A DNA stretch of 64,000 bases from Silene conica (taxonomy: Eukaryota; Streptophyta; Magnoliopsida; Caryophyllales; Caryophyllaceae), in contig CM055319.2 of NCBI GenBank assembly GCA_029255685.2, positions 27,747,568 to 27,811,567 on the forward strand, written 5' to 3'. Each line of letters starts with the position of its first letter. Within the stretch, counting starts at the first letter, position 1. A program made the translations under genes and the position numbers. This document shows, piece after piece, positions 1-10,140 of this stretch. The notes under the pieces are model-generated. The model made no database searches. It was not told where the DNA came from and saw nothing but the letters and a program-made list of their open reading frames with translations.

Positions 1-97
1 TACCCATAACAATCTTACCCAGAAACTAATTCGAAATCGCACCCCAAAACTCGCGCCTGAGACTCTGTTCTAACAGCCCAGACCCGTAACTAGGCAG
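1..97. other. Unassigned flank at window edge
   Basis: This short stretch lies left of the recognisable LARD1 LTR. The phrase cagcccagacccgtaacta near 77-93 resembles a phrase inside the LARD2 LTR near 12660, so it may be related LTR sequence. No coding potential is seen. The LTR's expected first bases TGTA are not present at the junction. Confidence 0.4.
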
Positions 98-1117
98 ATA
101 CCTCGTAAATTTATTATAATAATTGGTAATTATTTTACGAGCGATAGTACTTGAACGTTTATATTCGATAATTAAATTATCGAATACGTGTTTTATATTT
201 TATATTTTATTGGTATATATATTATATATAGATATCAGGTTTTATAGATATCGAGTTGTAAGTACGCGTTAGGACCTCGAAGTGCGTGCCATGGAGCAGC
301 CCAACATGATATACACGTTTGGGCCTCGAAGTGTGTGCAAATAGAGCAGCCCAACACGACTATACCAAACACACAAACCTCAAATTCCTGCTACGTTAAA
401 CAAACTTAACAGCCCTTATACTCTACCCTAACCCTATCAACACCTATCAAACCCTCACACGCCTCCTGCCGCCACTACATAGAAGGAGAGAGAGAGTTTT
501 CCGGCCTGTTAGGACAGCCTAAGACCCGTCGTTTTGACCCGAGGTCAGGTATGTATGTCGATTTGTTTTTATAAAATGAATTCATGTATATTCGTATTGA
601 TGTCGATGGGTAGTGCGTCGCTGGTCTTAGTCTTTGGTTGCGTTTTTTGTACTGGTGGTTCGTGGGGTAGTCATATGGTGGTGGTCTCAATGGTTGTAGT
701 CGGTGGTGGTCGTGTCGAAGGGAGGTTTCGTTTCCCCTATTTGCGTCGGTTTCATGTATATGTGTCCGGGGGGGGTGTTTGTGAGTGGTACCACCGTTGA
801 CTCGGGGGAGGTCGACACGGTGGTACCACCGTCGGCTGTAGATCAGGTGTCAGGGTTGCTAAAGGTGGTGGTTTCGGTCTGGGTCAGGCGTGGTACTGCT
901 GTCGACAGGAGCGTTCGTGCAGGCGGTTTGTGGTGGCTGGGTGAGGAACCGTGTCTGTTTAGGCCCACGGTTCACCTCGCCGGCAGGAGTCGACCGGTTT
1001 GCCGGTGGTCACAGGTGTAGTGGGTGGTTCTGGGAACGGTGCTGGGTGTTGGCTGGTGGTTGTGGTGGTGCGTTACGGTGGCTGTAGAGGGGTAAACGGG
1101 TCGTGAGTCGTGGTTGG

Positions 1118-1125
1118 TATAAAGG
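1118..1125 (+). promoter_or_regulatory. Putative LTR TATA box
   Basis: TATAAAGG follows a GC-rich stretch and is conserved in the 3' LTR at 20411-20418. Position and context fit an LTR core promoter. The LINE lies about 110 bp downstream and would block read-through from this LTR. The call is inferred from sequence only. Confidence 0.4.
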
Positions 1126-2261
1126 TTGTTTCGTTGTTTTGTTTTATCATTATTTTTATTATTATTATTATTATTATTATTTTTATTTTTATTTTTATTA
1201 TTTTATTTTTATTATTTTTTTTTTTATTATGAACCGGGAACTTTTATTAAAAATAAAGCAAAAATTACATGAAATTTGTGGGCACCCGCGAAACTAGCTG
1301 GGCGCCCACTCCCTTAGCAATAGCAAAACTAAGGCGAGAAAAAATAAAAGCAGCGTTCCGCGATCCGGTATCCTGGGACACATAAAACTTCTGAATCCGC
1401 TTGAGCAAGGAAACAACATCTTCCCCTAATTCCCCCAAAGAAGAGAAGGAGAAAGGCAAGAAACCATAACCATGCCCCGCGCACAAGTCCCTGTACTTGG
1501 CGTACTTCCTCCTAGCAGCATCAACCACCACCCCTCCTGGCACAAAATCAGCCATGCCCGACTGAGTCAAAGGAGAAGACCCAACCAAATCCACACAAAC
1601 ATCGCACCCCCTGTCCTAAGAATAGAGCAGCAAATCAGCAGGCCGCAAAGATCCCCCCGCACCATCGAGCAACCCAATGTCCACCTCTCGACCAGTAGAG
1701 ATCCCTGACCGGTAGCAAATATCCGAAAGAGTATCACGAACAAGGTTATGCTGATGTTTGACAGCAACAGCACTAACGCAAGAGACTGCGTGATCCCCGA
1801 AGATATCGCCATCAAAAACCCGGGAGCAAGCCGAACAAGGCAAGGACACCGGAAACAGCGGAACACCCAAACGATAGCTGAGCACGCACCGGTAAGTCCT
1901 ACAGTTCATAGTCTGTCCCAAACCGGAAATAGGAACCACACGCAACCAATCAGATGAGTGACCCCCAAGCTGGGACTTCCAAAGCGCTACCTGACGAGGT
2001 GTCAACGAGAAAACCGACTCCGCTGAAGCAACAACCGTTGTGAAATAAACATCTGCCAATTTCGTCATAAGTTTGGTGGCAGCGATCTCAGAAGGGTTGC
2101 GCAGAAAATCAGATCCCGTAACTGCAGCAAAAGCACCCAAAGCTGACTGAAAAGAAGGGCCGGGTTCAGGGACTCCCGAAACCCGAAGAAGCCGATTCTG
2201 CAGATCCATAGACTGCAACCGAGAAGCCAGGAAAGCATAGTGCAGGACGTCACTGACAGCG

Positions 2262-2465
2262 TGTAGCACCCCAAGAGTGTGAGGGGAAAGTTGTCCCACA
2301 TCGGTAGAATGTGAGACTTGTGATATGTTTATAATAACTTCCACCCACCATTTAGTAACAAGGCCTTGTGCTTTTGGGCTTAAGTGAGGACAAATAATGG
2401 GCCCAAAGGCTTACCTCCCATCTTATTGGGGGTGTGTTATGACCGTGGTGTGTCGGGTTGTTACA
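2262..2465 (+). repeat. TRIM 5' LTR
   Basis: 204-bp LTR starting TGTAGCACCCC and ending GGGTTGTTACA, preceded by the TSD CAGCG. Confidence 0.95.
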
Positions 2466-2467
2466 AA

Positions 2468-2479
2468 TGGTATCAGAGC
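2468..2479 (+). promoter_or_regulatory. TRIM primer-binding site (tRNA-iMet)
   Basis: TGGTATCAGAGC lies two bases after the 5' LTR and is complementary to the 3' end of plant initiator tRNA-Met. Confidence 0.9.
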
Positions 2480-2599
2480 GACCCTGCGACCGTGTGGTGA
2501 GCCTGTGGTCGGAAGTACCCGGATCACACACCTAGCAGGGGGAGGATTCTGCCCTGGGCGTGGTCAAGTTTGAGGCACAACAAGGACGTTGTGTTCTTT

Positions 2600-2612
2600 A
2601 AGTGGGGGAGTT
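2600..2612 (+). promoter_or_regulatory. TRIM polypurine tract
   Basis: aagtgggggagtt abuts the 3' LTR start, in the expected place for plus-strand priming. Confidence 0.85.
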
Positions 2613-2816
2613 TGTAGCACCCCAAGAGTGTGAGGGGAAAGTTGTCCCACATCGGTAGAATGTGAGACTTGTGATATGTTTATAATAACTTCCACCCACC
2701 ATTTAGTAACAAGGCCTTGTGCTTTTGGGCTTAAGTGAGGACAAATAATGGGCCCAAAGGCTTACCTCCCATCTTACTGGGGGTGTGTTATGACCGTGGT
2801 GGGTCGGGTTGTTACA
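2613..2816 (+). repeat. TRIM 3' LTR
   Basis: 204-bp copy of the 5' LTR with about two substitutions, followed by the TSD CAGCG. Confidence 0.95.
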
Positions 2817-5800
2817 CAGCGTACACACCAAGCCCACCAAAGGAAAAGGGTAGGGTGGCAAGCCGCCATTGCCAGTCCCCAAAACCTGGTCCAGAAGCGG
2901 TGACGATTCGCTCTAGATGAGAACGCAAAGCCGTATCAAACATAAGCGCATCGGACTCGAAAGCATCAGGGGAACAAGTACGCAAAGCGAAATAGAGCTT
3001 CGAGATACCGGTACAGGCCCGGAGGAAAAGGAGCTCACACTGCGGATCATCAATCAGAGAGACAGTGTCCATGAGCCCAATAGTCTGAGCCACTCTCCCC
3101 ATCACAACCTCACTGCGAAAATCTGGACACACACTCACAGGGCCACCAAGGACCTGGACACCCCGCACAGGACGAGCAATAGCAGAAGGAAAAACACCCA
3201 AATACCGGCTGCGCGGGTCTTCAGAAGGCCAAAAAACCTCGGTCTTGCCAATATTAAGGTGGAGACCCGAGCGCGGCCCATCCTCCATAATCATCTCCAA
3301 AACCTTCCCCACAACCACGTTATCCCCGACAATAGTGCCATCATCCAAATACCAAGCCTGCAAACTCAAGTCGAAAGAGTCACGGATCTTAAAAGCCAAA
3401 GGATGTAGAACCAGCGAAAAGAGCAAAGGGCCCAAAGGATCACCCTGCTGAACACCCTGACAAGACCACAAACTATGCTCCCCATAATATAAACGAGCAG
3501 GCCGGGAATAGCAGAACTCCACCCAGCAAGAAAGAGCGGGACACTGACTACGCACCTCACGCAACATGATCTCCCTATCAACCATGTTAAAAGCGTTCTG
3601 GAAATCAACCAGCAGCATAGAAATACCCACCTCATCACCCCGACTCTCAACCAACCGGTTCAAGGCATGCAAGATAGCCTCGCCCCCACCCGAAACACCA
3701 ACCCCAAACTGGAGTCCATCAAAATAACCACTCAAAGATGGACCAATCAAAAAAGCACCCACCTTGGATACAAGGCGCCTACAAATCGTACCTACGGCAA
3801 TAGGCCGGATACCGCCACCCGGCTTAACAAGCGGGGTCGCACTGGCGATGTACTCACTAAGAACCAGGGGACACCGGCCCTCAAGGAAGAGATTCACCAC
3901 CCCGGTGATAGAAGCCATCAACTCATCGGAAACGGCAGCAGCGGCACCACTCAGACAATCCAGAAGATGCTGAGCACGAAAACCATCCCTCCCACAAGAA
4001 GTACCACGCGGAAACCCCTGAATCATACCCTGGACAGCTGAGACGGAGGCAACAAGAGGAGGATGACCCGCAGGTCGAGAAGGCAAAATAGGCGAATGGA
4101 CAATGGGGTGCTTGTCCGCCAAAGCCGCAAGAGTAACCGTATTGTAAGGGGCAACTCCAGAAGATGATAGCACTCGAACAGCAGGAGTGTAATGACCATC
4201 AGAAATCTTCCTCCTACACTGCTTAACATTAGCCTCACCCAGGTCAAGCTCCTCATCAAATCGAAAAGAAGGAGGAGACGCAGCTAAGGTATCCCGAAGA
4301 ACCTGCAACATGCCACCAGGCACACCCCAAGAACAAATGGCACGAGAAATGCTCTCCTCCTACCGCTGACGTCGGATAGCGGCACGACACTCACGACTAC
4401 TCCGAGGAGAGAAAGTCTTGAGAATACAAAGGGGTAAAACAAGCAAGGCAACCCAGGATGAGAGGTCCGAAGGAGAACGAATCACAGCATCAAGGGCCCC
4501 TTTAAGAACCCGCGAGAACCCCAGACGACAACGAGGTGGGATACATTTCACGGTTCTCAAACCCTTAGACAACAACTGATCAAGAGAAGAAACTGAGAAC
4601 CCACCCCCAGCCACACGATCAGTACCACCAGACTCCAATGGCGGGTCGGGATCAGACGGCCTAGGAAAACCATAAAGAACGAAAGGGAAAACTCCATCCC
4701 CCAAATCCGGTGCCTCAATAACAGACCCATCCCCATGCAGACAACGCTTACTATGAGTATACGTTCTAAAGCAAACCCCACACAACCAAATACCCATACG
4801 ACTAAAGGTGGTCTCAGCCTCAACAAAAATAGATAAAGAAGTAAGAGATTGTCGAGTAATAACCTGAGCATCGCCGGTACAGTGCCGATCACGCAGATGA
4901 TTGATCATGGGGGCTTTTTTAAGACCATTACCCCGACCATCTTGACACCCAGAAAGTCACACAAAAGGAAAGTGGTACCGTTCGACGTTAGGCATGAGAT
5001 CACCAAAGCGCCGCACTCAAAGCAAACCTGCTCACCAAAAAAACCAAAGCAAACCTGCTCACCACGCGCCCAAACACAAACTCTCCAACCGTAGCACACC
5101 CAGGCAAAAACCACCACGCCAACCAAGAAAAGGTCGACCAGAACAACCCTACCGACAGAACACAACCAACTCGCCGGAAAAGCCCACGCCGACGAAACCA
5201 GAAACAAACCTCGGAAACGCCGAAACCACGGAACCAACCCCACACCCTAGAACGACGTCGACAGGACGTCCACGACGCTTGCTTGACACCAGCAGAATGA
5301 TCACCGGCGCAGCACCCTAACAACGCCAGAAGCACGAACCCACACAACCACCTGCTCGCACACTATCCGAAAAACTCCTCCACAGACCGACGCAAACAAC
5401 GTAGCAGTGAAAGCTGAAGAAAAAAAAGAAACGCTGACCACTTGTTGAAGGAGATTATGACGCCGGACACGACGACCCAGAGCCAGAGCAGAAAACGCCG
5501 GCGAAAACCCTAATCCGAACCCTCACACACTCAAGGCACACTACTACCACAGTGAGCACTCCGGCGACGTGAGGTTGCCGGCGTGATGATGTGGGTGACA
5601 CCGACGACGAGAGGTAGCCGGTGGTGGTAGCAGTGATAACAGGCGCAGGGACGACAACGGCAGCACGCAGTACCCGCAAAACCGCAATCGCACAAACGCA
5701 GGCTCTGACCTCTCTCCTCTCACTAAAACCATTATTATTACTATTATTATGGTTAATAGTTACTAAGATTGTCTTAATACTTTATCTTTTATTTGTGTTG

Positions 5801-6184
5801 GTCTTAATCGTATTAATTAAAGTTACGAGTTCGGATATTAGCAAGTAATGGAAGTTTCTGTTTTGGGAAGTTTCTATTTATGAAAACTTTCCATTTATGG
5901 AAGGTTTCTATTTATAGTAAGTATCGTGTGTTATGGGGTTGGGGAAGGTTATTTATTTGTTACGTATATGTGTTTAGGTAGCGGGTTTCGCGCGGAACAT
6001 TTCTAGCAAGCTTTGGAATTATCTGCATTCCGGCTATTTGAGGTAGGGGAAATACTGTGCATATAATGATGATTACTCTGTTGTTATTTGATGATAAACA
6101 TGATGATTTATATTAATAGTTGATTGGTATACTGTGATATTTGATTATATATATTCTGAGATACGATATGAGATGATGAGAAAT

Positions 6185-6367
6185 GGGTCTTGTGATCGGT
6201 GCGGAGTTAATGGGCGTTGTGATCGGTGCGGAGTTAATGGGCGTTGTGATCGGTGCGGAGTTAAAGGGCGTTGTGATCGGTGCGGAGTTAATGGGCGTTA
6301 TGATCGGTGCGGAGTTAATGGGCCTTGTGATCGGTGCGGAGTAATTGGGCCTTGTGATTCGGAGTGG
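6185..6367 (+). repeat. 27-bp tandem repeat in LARD1 5' LTR
   Basis: The unit gggcgttgtgatcggtgcgg plus agttaat is repeated six times, then a partial seventh. The 3' LTR counterpart at 20974-21125 has five full units. The cysteine-rich open frame across it is a by-product of the repeat. Confidence 0.9.
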
Positions 6368-6769
6368 AGATGATTGAATTTCTATTTATAATAATGTTTG
6401 CTTGTGTACCTTTCTTCTATTAAACCTCGTGGTTGACCCTGTGTATTCGTGTGACACCTACAATGATCCAGAATGGGGAGTAGATTCTACAGGAAAGAGA
6501 CAGTTGAGCTAGGAGCTGGGACGGGAATGAGAGACGCGGACTTGGGACCGACTTAGATCTACATCACATATAGAGTAGCCGTCAGTTGTACTGTTATTCT
6601 TACATGTAGTCTCTGTCACATCAAAATTTAAATTCTATCGGTTTATATAAAGTACCTTCTATTGTTTTACTTTGTTATTCACTACCTCGGACTTACCGAG
6701 ATGGTAACAACTCTATTTATTCGAGAATGTCTTGCTAAAGGCTCTTGAATCAATGGAGGTGTTACAAAG

Positions 6770-6781
6770 TGGTATCAGAAC
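6770..6781 (+). promoter_or_regulatory. LARD1 primer-binding site
   Basis: TGGTATCAGAAC starts four bases after the LTR end. It matches the iMet primer site except for one base (GC to AC). Confidence 0.85.
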
Positions 6782-9700
6782 AAACGATCCTCAGGCCTAA
6801 ACCAACTGAATAATAATGAACGTAGGAAGAATCTAATAAAATGAACCCCGAGATGAAACTGATAGGAGCCCCAAAAAGGAACGGGATGAGTTAGGGGCCC
6901 CCTCACACCCAACCTGGGCCCTTTTGGTTCTGTCTCGGGAACCCAATGAGAATAACTGAAGAGTGGGGTAGAATATATATGTATATATAGCGACCTGGTT
7001 ATTTTGTACTAACGTTCTTGGAGGTGAATAATGAGGTAAGTAATATGTGAGTTATCATTAATGTCGTGTGATAGAAGGATATGTGAGATATGAAATGTGG
7101 ATCGAATTGGATGATTTAATTGATATCCCAAGACGATGGATGTGTATTTGTTGAGCAATAGTTAAGAGTGGTGTGACCATATGATTTCGGTATTTTGAAA
7201 TGGTCATGTGATTACCTGGTATTTAAATGACTATCGTTAGTATATGACTCTGATGTTTAACTCTTTGTAAGGATGAGTAATTCAGTTGATCTTATAATTA
7301 TACGTTATAGTAATCCATGTCTAGTGATATGCGGAATGTGTTTCCATAAGCCATGAATGTATATAGATATGTGTTGCATATATCGTACTTAAGATTTTAT
7401 GCCTACTATACGCATTTAAAGTTGATGTGAAATTCAAAATCAATATGGGACCTCATAGTAGCTTCTAGTTTATATTTCCGTACCTCGATAAGTTATGTGT
7501 ATGTGTTAGTAGAAACTAATTTCTTTACATACACATGTATAACAATCAAGTTAATTAGTTGATCCTACTTTCAGTTTTGAAATCTTTATCGTGATCCAGA
7601 TAACGATTATCGTGGTAATGAGAAATGAATGTTAATACTGTACAAAGTAATGTCTATGCTCCAATTATATGTCAACGTGTTTCAGAAAAAGAATGGTTGA
7701 GTTTCGAGGTAGCAATGTAAAGTTGTAAAAGAACCAAATTGTTTTAATAAGTTTCCTGAATGTTACCTTGTTTGTACAGGATGCCATCTTAAATGTGTTC
7801 AATATTTGAGTATAAAAGTTTTATGTATGACAACCTTCTGAGTTTGTGTTACAATATAATGTTGTTTGTTTCATGTTAATAGGAGTCATATTTTGAGTGA
7901 AATAAATCTTTTAGTTGACCGTGGTTAGATTGTTGCTGTACAGTTCCGTTTTGACCCATCTTTTTATAAAAGAAATCATTTAAGACTCGGTTATTGTTAT
8001 GCATAATTCCACCTCTATTGTTCAGAATATGCGTTCACGCTTTCAAGATGATAGGCCATGTAAAATCTTAATGAGTCATTATTTAGTTGTGATTCTTGCA
8101 AGTTGCCTAATTTTCTGTTGAATTGCTGTAAAGTTCTTGTTCAGACCGATTGAGTTATGGAAATGGTATTAAATAATTTCCTTGAGATATGCATTCGATT
8201 CTTTTCCTATGATTAGCTAGTCCGTTATATTTTCTAAAAACTATGATCGCTCGCACGTTAGCTAGGCTGTTATTTGATTATGATTTGGTAAGTTGCTGCG
8301 TCATGTTTAATTGTTGAAATCGTGAGATATAAAAGTTTCATATAAAAGTTTAATCGAATGTGGTTTATGTGATGTGACCACGTGATATCCTGATATGGCA
8401 TTAGTAACATGAATAATAGGCGTATGGTATGAGTATGAACCCTCACTGTATGATGGCGTAACCTTGTTTATTTCGTCAAGTTTAATATAAAATTGTTTCA
8501 ATTATATGTAAAATTTTACGACCTCAAAATAATTATGTGCTACTCGTATGTGATGTCAAAAGCTTGTTTATCTGAGAGGAGTCTTGCCAGTTGACAGAAT
8601 GAAATGCAGCTGGTCAGTTTATCAGCATGATATAGTAATCTAACAGTTATACGTAATTGTGATTATTTGATTAATGTGAATCTGGTTGACGTTCTTTTGG
8701 ATGTTGATGGTGTATCACTGTCTAGTTCCTGTGATTATAATCTTTATAACTTTCCAAGTATATTATTATACCATACAGTGAATTGCATATTGTTATATTT
8801 AGAATATGATCACGATGTGTAAGTTATTAATTGTTGACATACGATTTATGGAAGTATTAGTCTTGTGATTGTTACTTATATCGTTAAAATTTTCATAATT
8901 CATGAGTGAGAAGAACAATGCCTTAATAAAGAAGAGTCATAATACCTCCGTGTAGCCTTGTTTCAAGCTGTAACTTGTGAAATTGTCCTTGACACGTATT
9001 TATTTGGTCACAAACAACCCTTTGAATGTCTCAAACATTTCAAAATATTTTCAAAATGATAAACCAGGTTTAAGCTTGATGTTTGATAATCCTGGTGAGT
9101 GGTTGCAAAATGACAATCCTGTAGCTATGAGTAGATGAAATCCCGCTTAAATGTTTAATAGCTGCGCATTGTATAAAACCCTTTTTGTGCAAGTCATTTA
9201 TAATAATAGCCTCATGATAAAGGATGTAATATGAGTGGGTGGAAAATGTACCTAAGTGATTTTGTTAACCAATTGATATCTGGGGATGTTAAACGATCTT
9301 GTGAGACTATGAGTTATGTATGTCTTGGGAAATATGTCAATGTTCCATGTTTAATTACGTTAATTAATTTTGCGCTATGTCTTTTCCTAAATATGATTTG
9401 CTTCTATAATATGATTATGAGCATGAAACATTTAATTTGTCAAGTACGAACTATAACTTCTTAATTGTTTACATTGTTGTGAGTATATTAAATTTGTGAT
9501 AAATTTCAAGGGTCTATGCGTGTTATCTATTCCGAATCTGTTTTACTGCGTAACACGATCCTACTGACCCAAATACTTTATTATTGTTCGAGGTTATATG
9601 TTACATGATAATTGATATGACTCTCTTACGAGTGCTTATTTGAGTTGAATATTAACAATTATTATTCCATTTTTGTTAGATAATAATTTCTATTGATAAG

Positions 9701-10140
9701 ATAATCCTCTTGTGTGTGAGTCGGGTTGAGTTATGAAAACGGTAAACTTTTGGTAATTGATTAGTTGTTTATGCATACGGGTTTTGTATTAGGTTGGTTT
9801 GGTATAACATCCCGATTCTTATCTTATGAGCTGTGGATGATAAGTATACATACAAATATGTCAATGAATTTGGAAGGTAAGTACTGAGGAGATTGAGTTG
9901 CTTGTGAGCCTAGCACAGGACCATGAATGATGTTGTGTTGAGATTACAGTTTAGTGTCTTATCGGGTTGTCTCATTCTTTGACCTTAACTCGTGGGTGAG
10001 TAGCTTAGAGTTTTACGCTCTAAGTGTTCAGCAGTTCCTTTCATAGGACATTTGACAGTATTGATATTGAAATCGAGATGAGAATTGGTTGCTAGTATTG
10101 AGATATGAGTTATTAAACCGTTGTGTCATGTTATGTTTAC
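6782..10140 (+). other. LARD1 interior, left part, non-coding
   Basis: About 3.4 kb of AT-rich sequence with no credible coding frame. Stretches recur, diverged, in the interiors of LARD2 (13131-15750, reversed) and LARD3 (27704-28318, 39718-41337), for example the atccatgtctagtgatatgc phrase near 7315 and 39762. This shows a shared non-coding family interior. Confidence 0.7.

Larger units (their letters stand above)
2262..2816 (+). mobile_element. TRIM (terminal-repeat retrotransposon in miniature)
   Basis: Two 204-bp LTRs (2262-2465 and 2613-2816; TGTAGCACC...GTTGTTACA) differ at about two positions by eye. They flank a 147-bp interior with a perfect iMet primer site (2468-2479) and a PPT (2600-2612). 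The TSD CAGCG occurs at 2257-2261 and 2817-2821. Removing the element rejoins the LINE frame exactly. It encodes no protein, so mobilisation must be in trans. No 5S-like Cassandra motif was seen. Confidence 0.95.
1265..5010 (-). pseudogene. Non-LTR retrotransposon polyprotein (zinc finger-RT-CCHC-RLE), broken
   Basis: This would reverse-transcribe its own RNA at a nicked target. Reading along the minus strand, there is a zinc-finger-like segment (HLRDRHC, ~4880). Next is an RT domain across 4323-2817 with LLVDFQNAFN, QGVQQGDPLGPLLF and AWYLDDGT. The C-terminal part, 2256-1265, holds CSACSRVF...DHAVSC (CCHC-like) and RPADLLLY, as in restriction-like endonucleases. Breaks seen: in-frame TAG at 4360-4362, the TRIM at 2262-2816, TAG at ~1616 where family members have Trp, and a frame change near 4905 in an A-run. 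Ignoring these, one frame continues to a TAA at 1265. The RLE architecture matches R2/R4/Utopia-like clades; the exact clade is uncertain. It is not functional. Confidence 0.8.
1231..5730 (-). mobile_element. Decayed non-LTR retrotransposon (R2-like, restriction-like endonuclease type)
   Basis: The element is minus-strand and inserted in the ATT microsatellite of the LARD1 5' LTR. The 3' LTR at 20450-20535 shows the site without it. Its single coding frame has an N-terminal zinc-finger-like HLRDRHC, a reverse transcriptase with QGDPLGP and YLDD, a CCHC motif and a restriction-like endonuclease region. The A-rich 3' tail merges with the microsatellite near 1150-1235, so exact ends and TSD are ambiguous. 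It is split by a TRIM and has at least two nonsense changes. Confidence 0.82.
98..6766 (+). repeat. LARD1 5' LTR, interrupted
   Basis: Segments 98-~1230 and ~5731-6766 align to the uninterrupted 3' LTR 19382-21528. The gap is the LINE/TRIM insertion in the ATT microsatellite. The end, ggaggtgttaca, is followed by the primer-binding site. The first four LTR bases are missing or changed relative to the 3' copy. Open frames inside are shadows. Confidence 0.88.

Noticed and set aside
534-1087. Overlapping V/G-rich ORFs in the LARD1 LTR, also at 19828-20374
   Set aside because: GC-rich LTR region open in several frames, with frame changes between the two LTR copies. No protein features.
2262-2816. 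Cassandra-type TRIM with a 5S RNA promoter
   Set aside because: No 5S A-box/C-box-like sequence seen in the LTRs; only the TRIM structure is supported.
6134-6373. Small Cys-rich ORF with CDRCGVNGR repeats, metallothionein-like at first sight
   Set aside because: It is the translation of a 27-bp LTR tandem repeat. The 3' LTR copy has a different unit number and no conserved frame.
9231-9464. 77-aa ORF in the LARD1 interior
   Set aside because: Isolated, compositionally random and not preserved in the interiors of LARD2 or LARD3.
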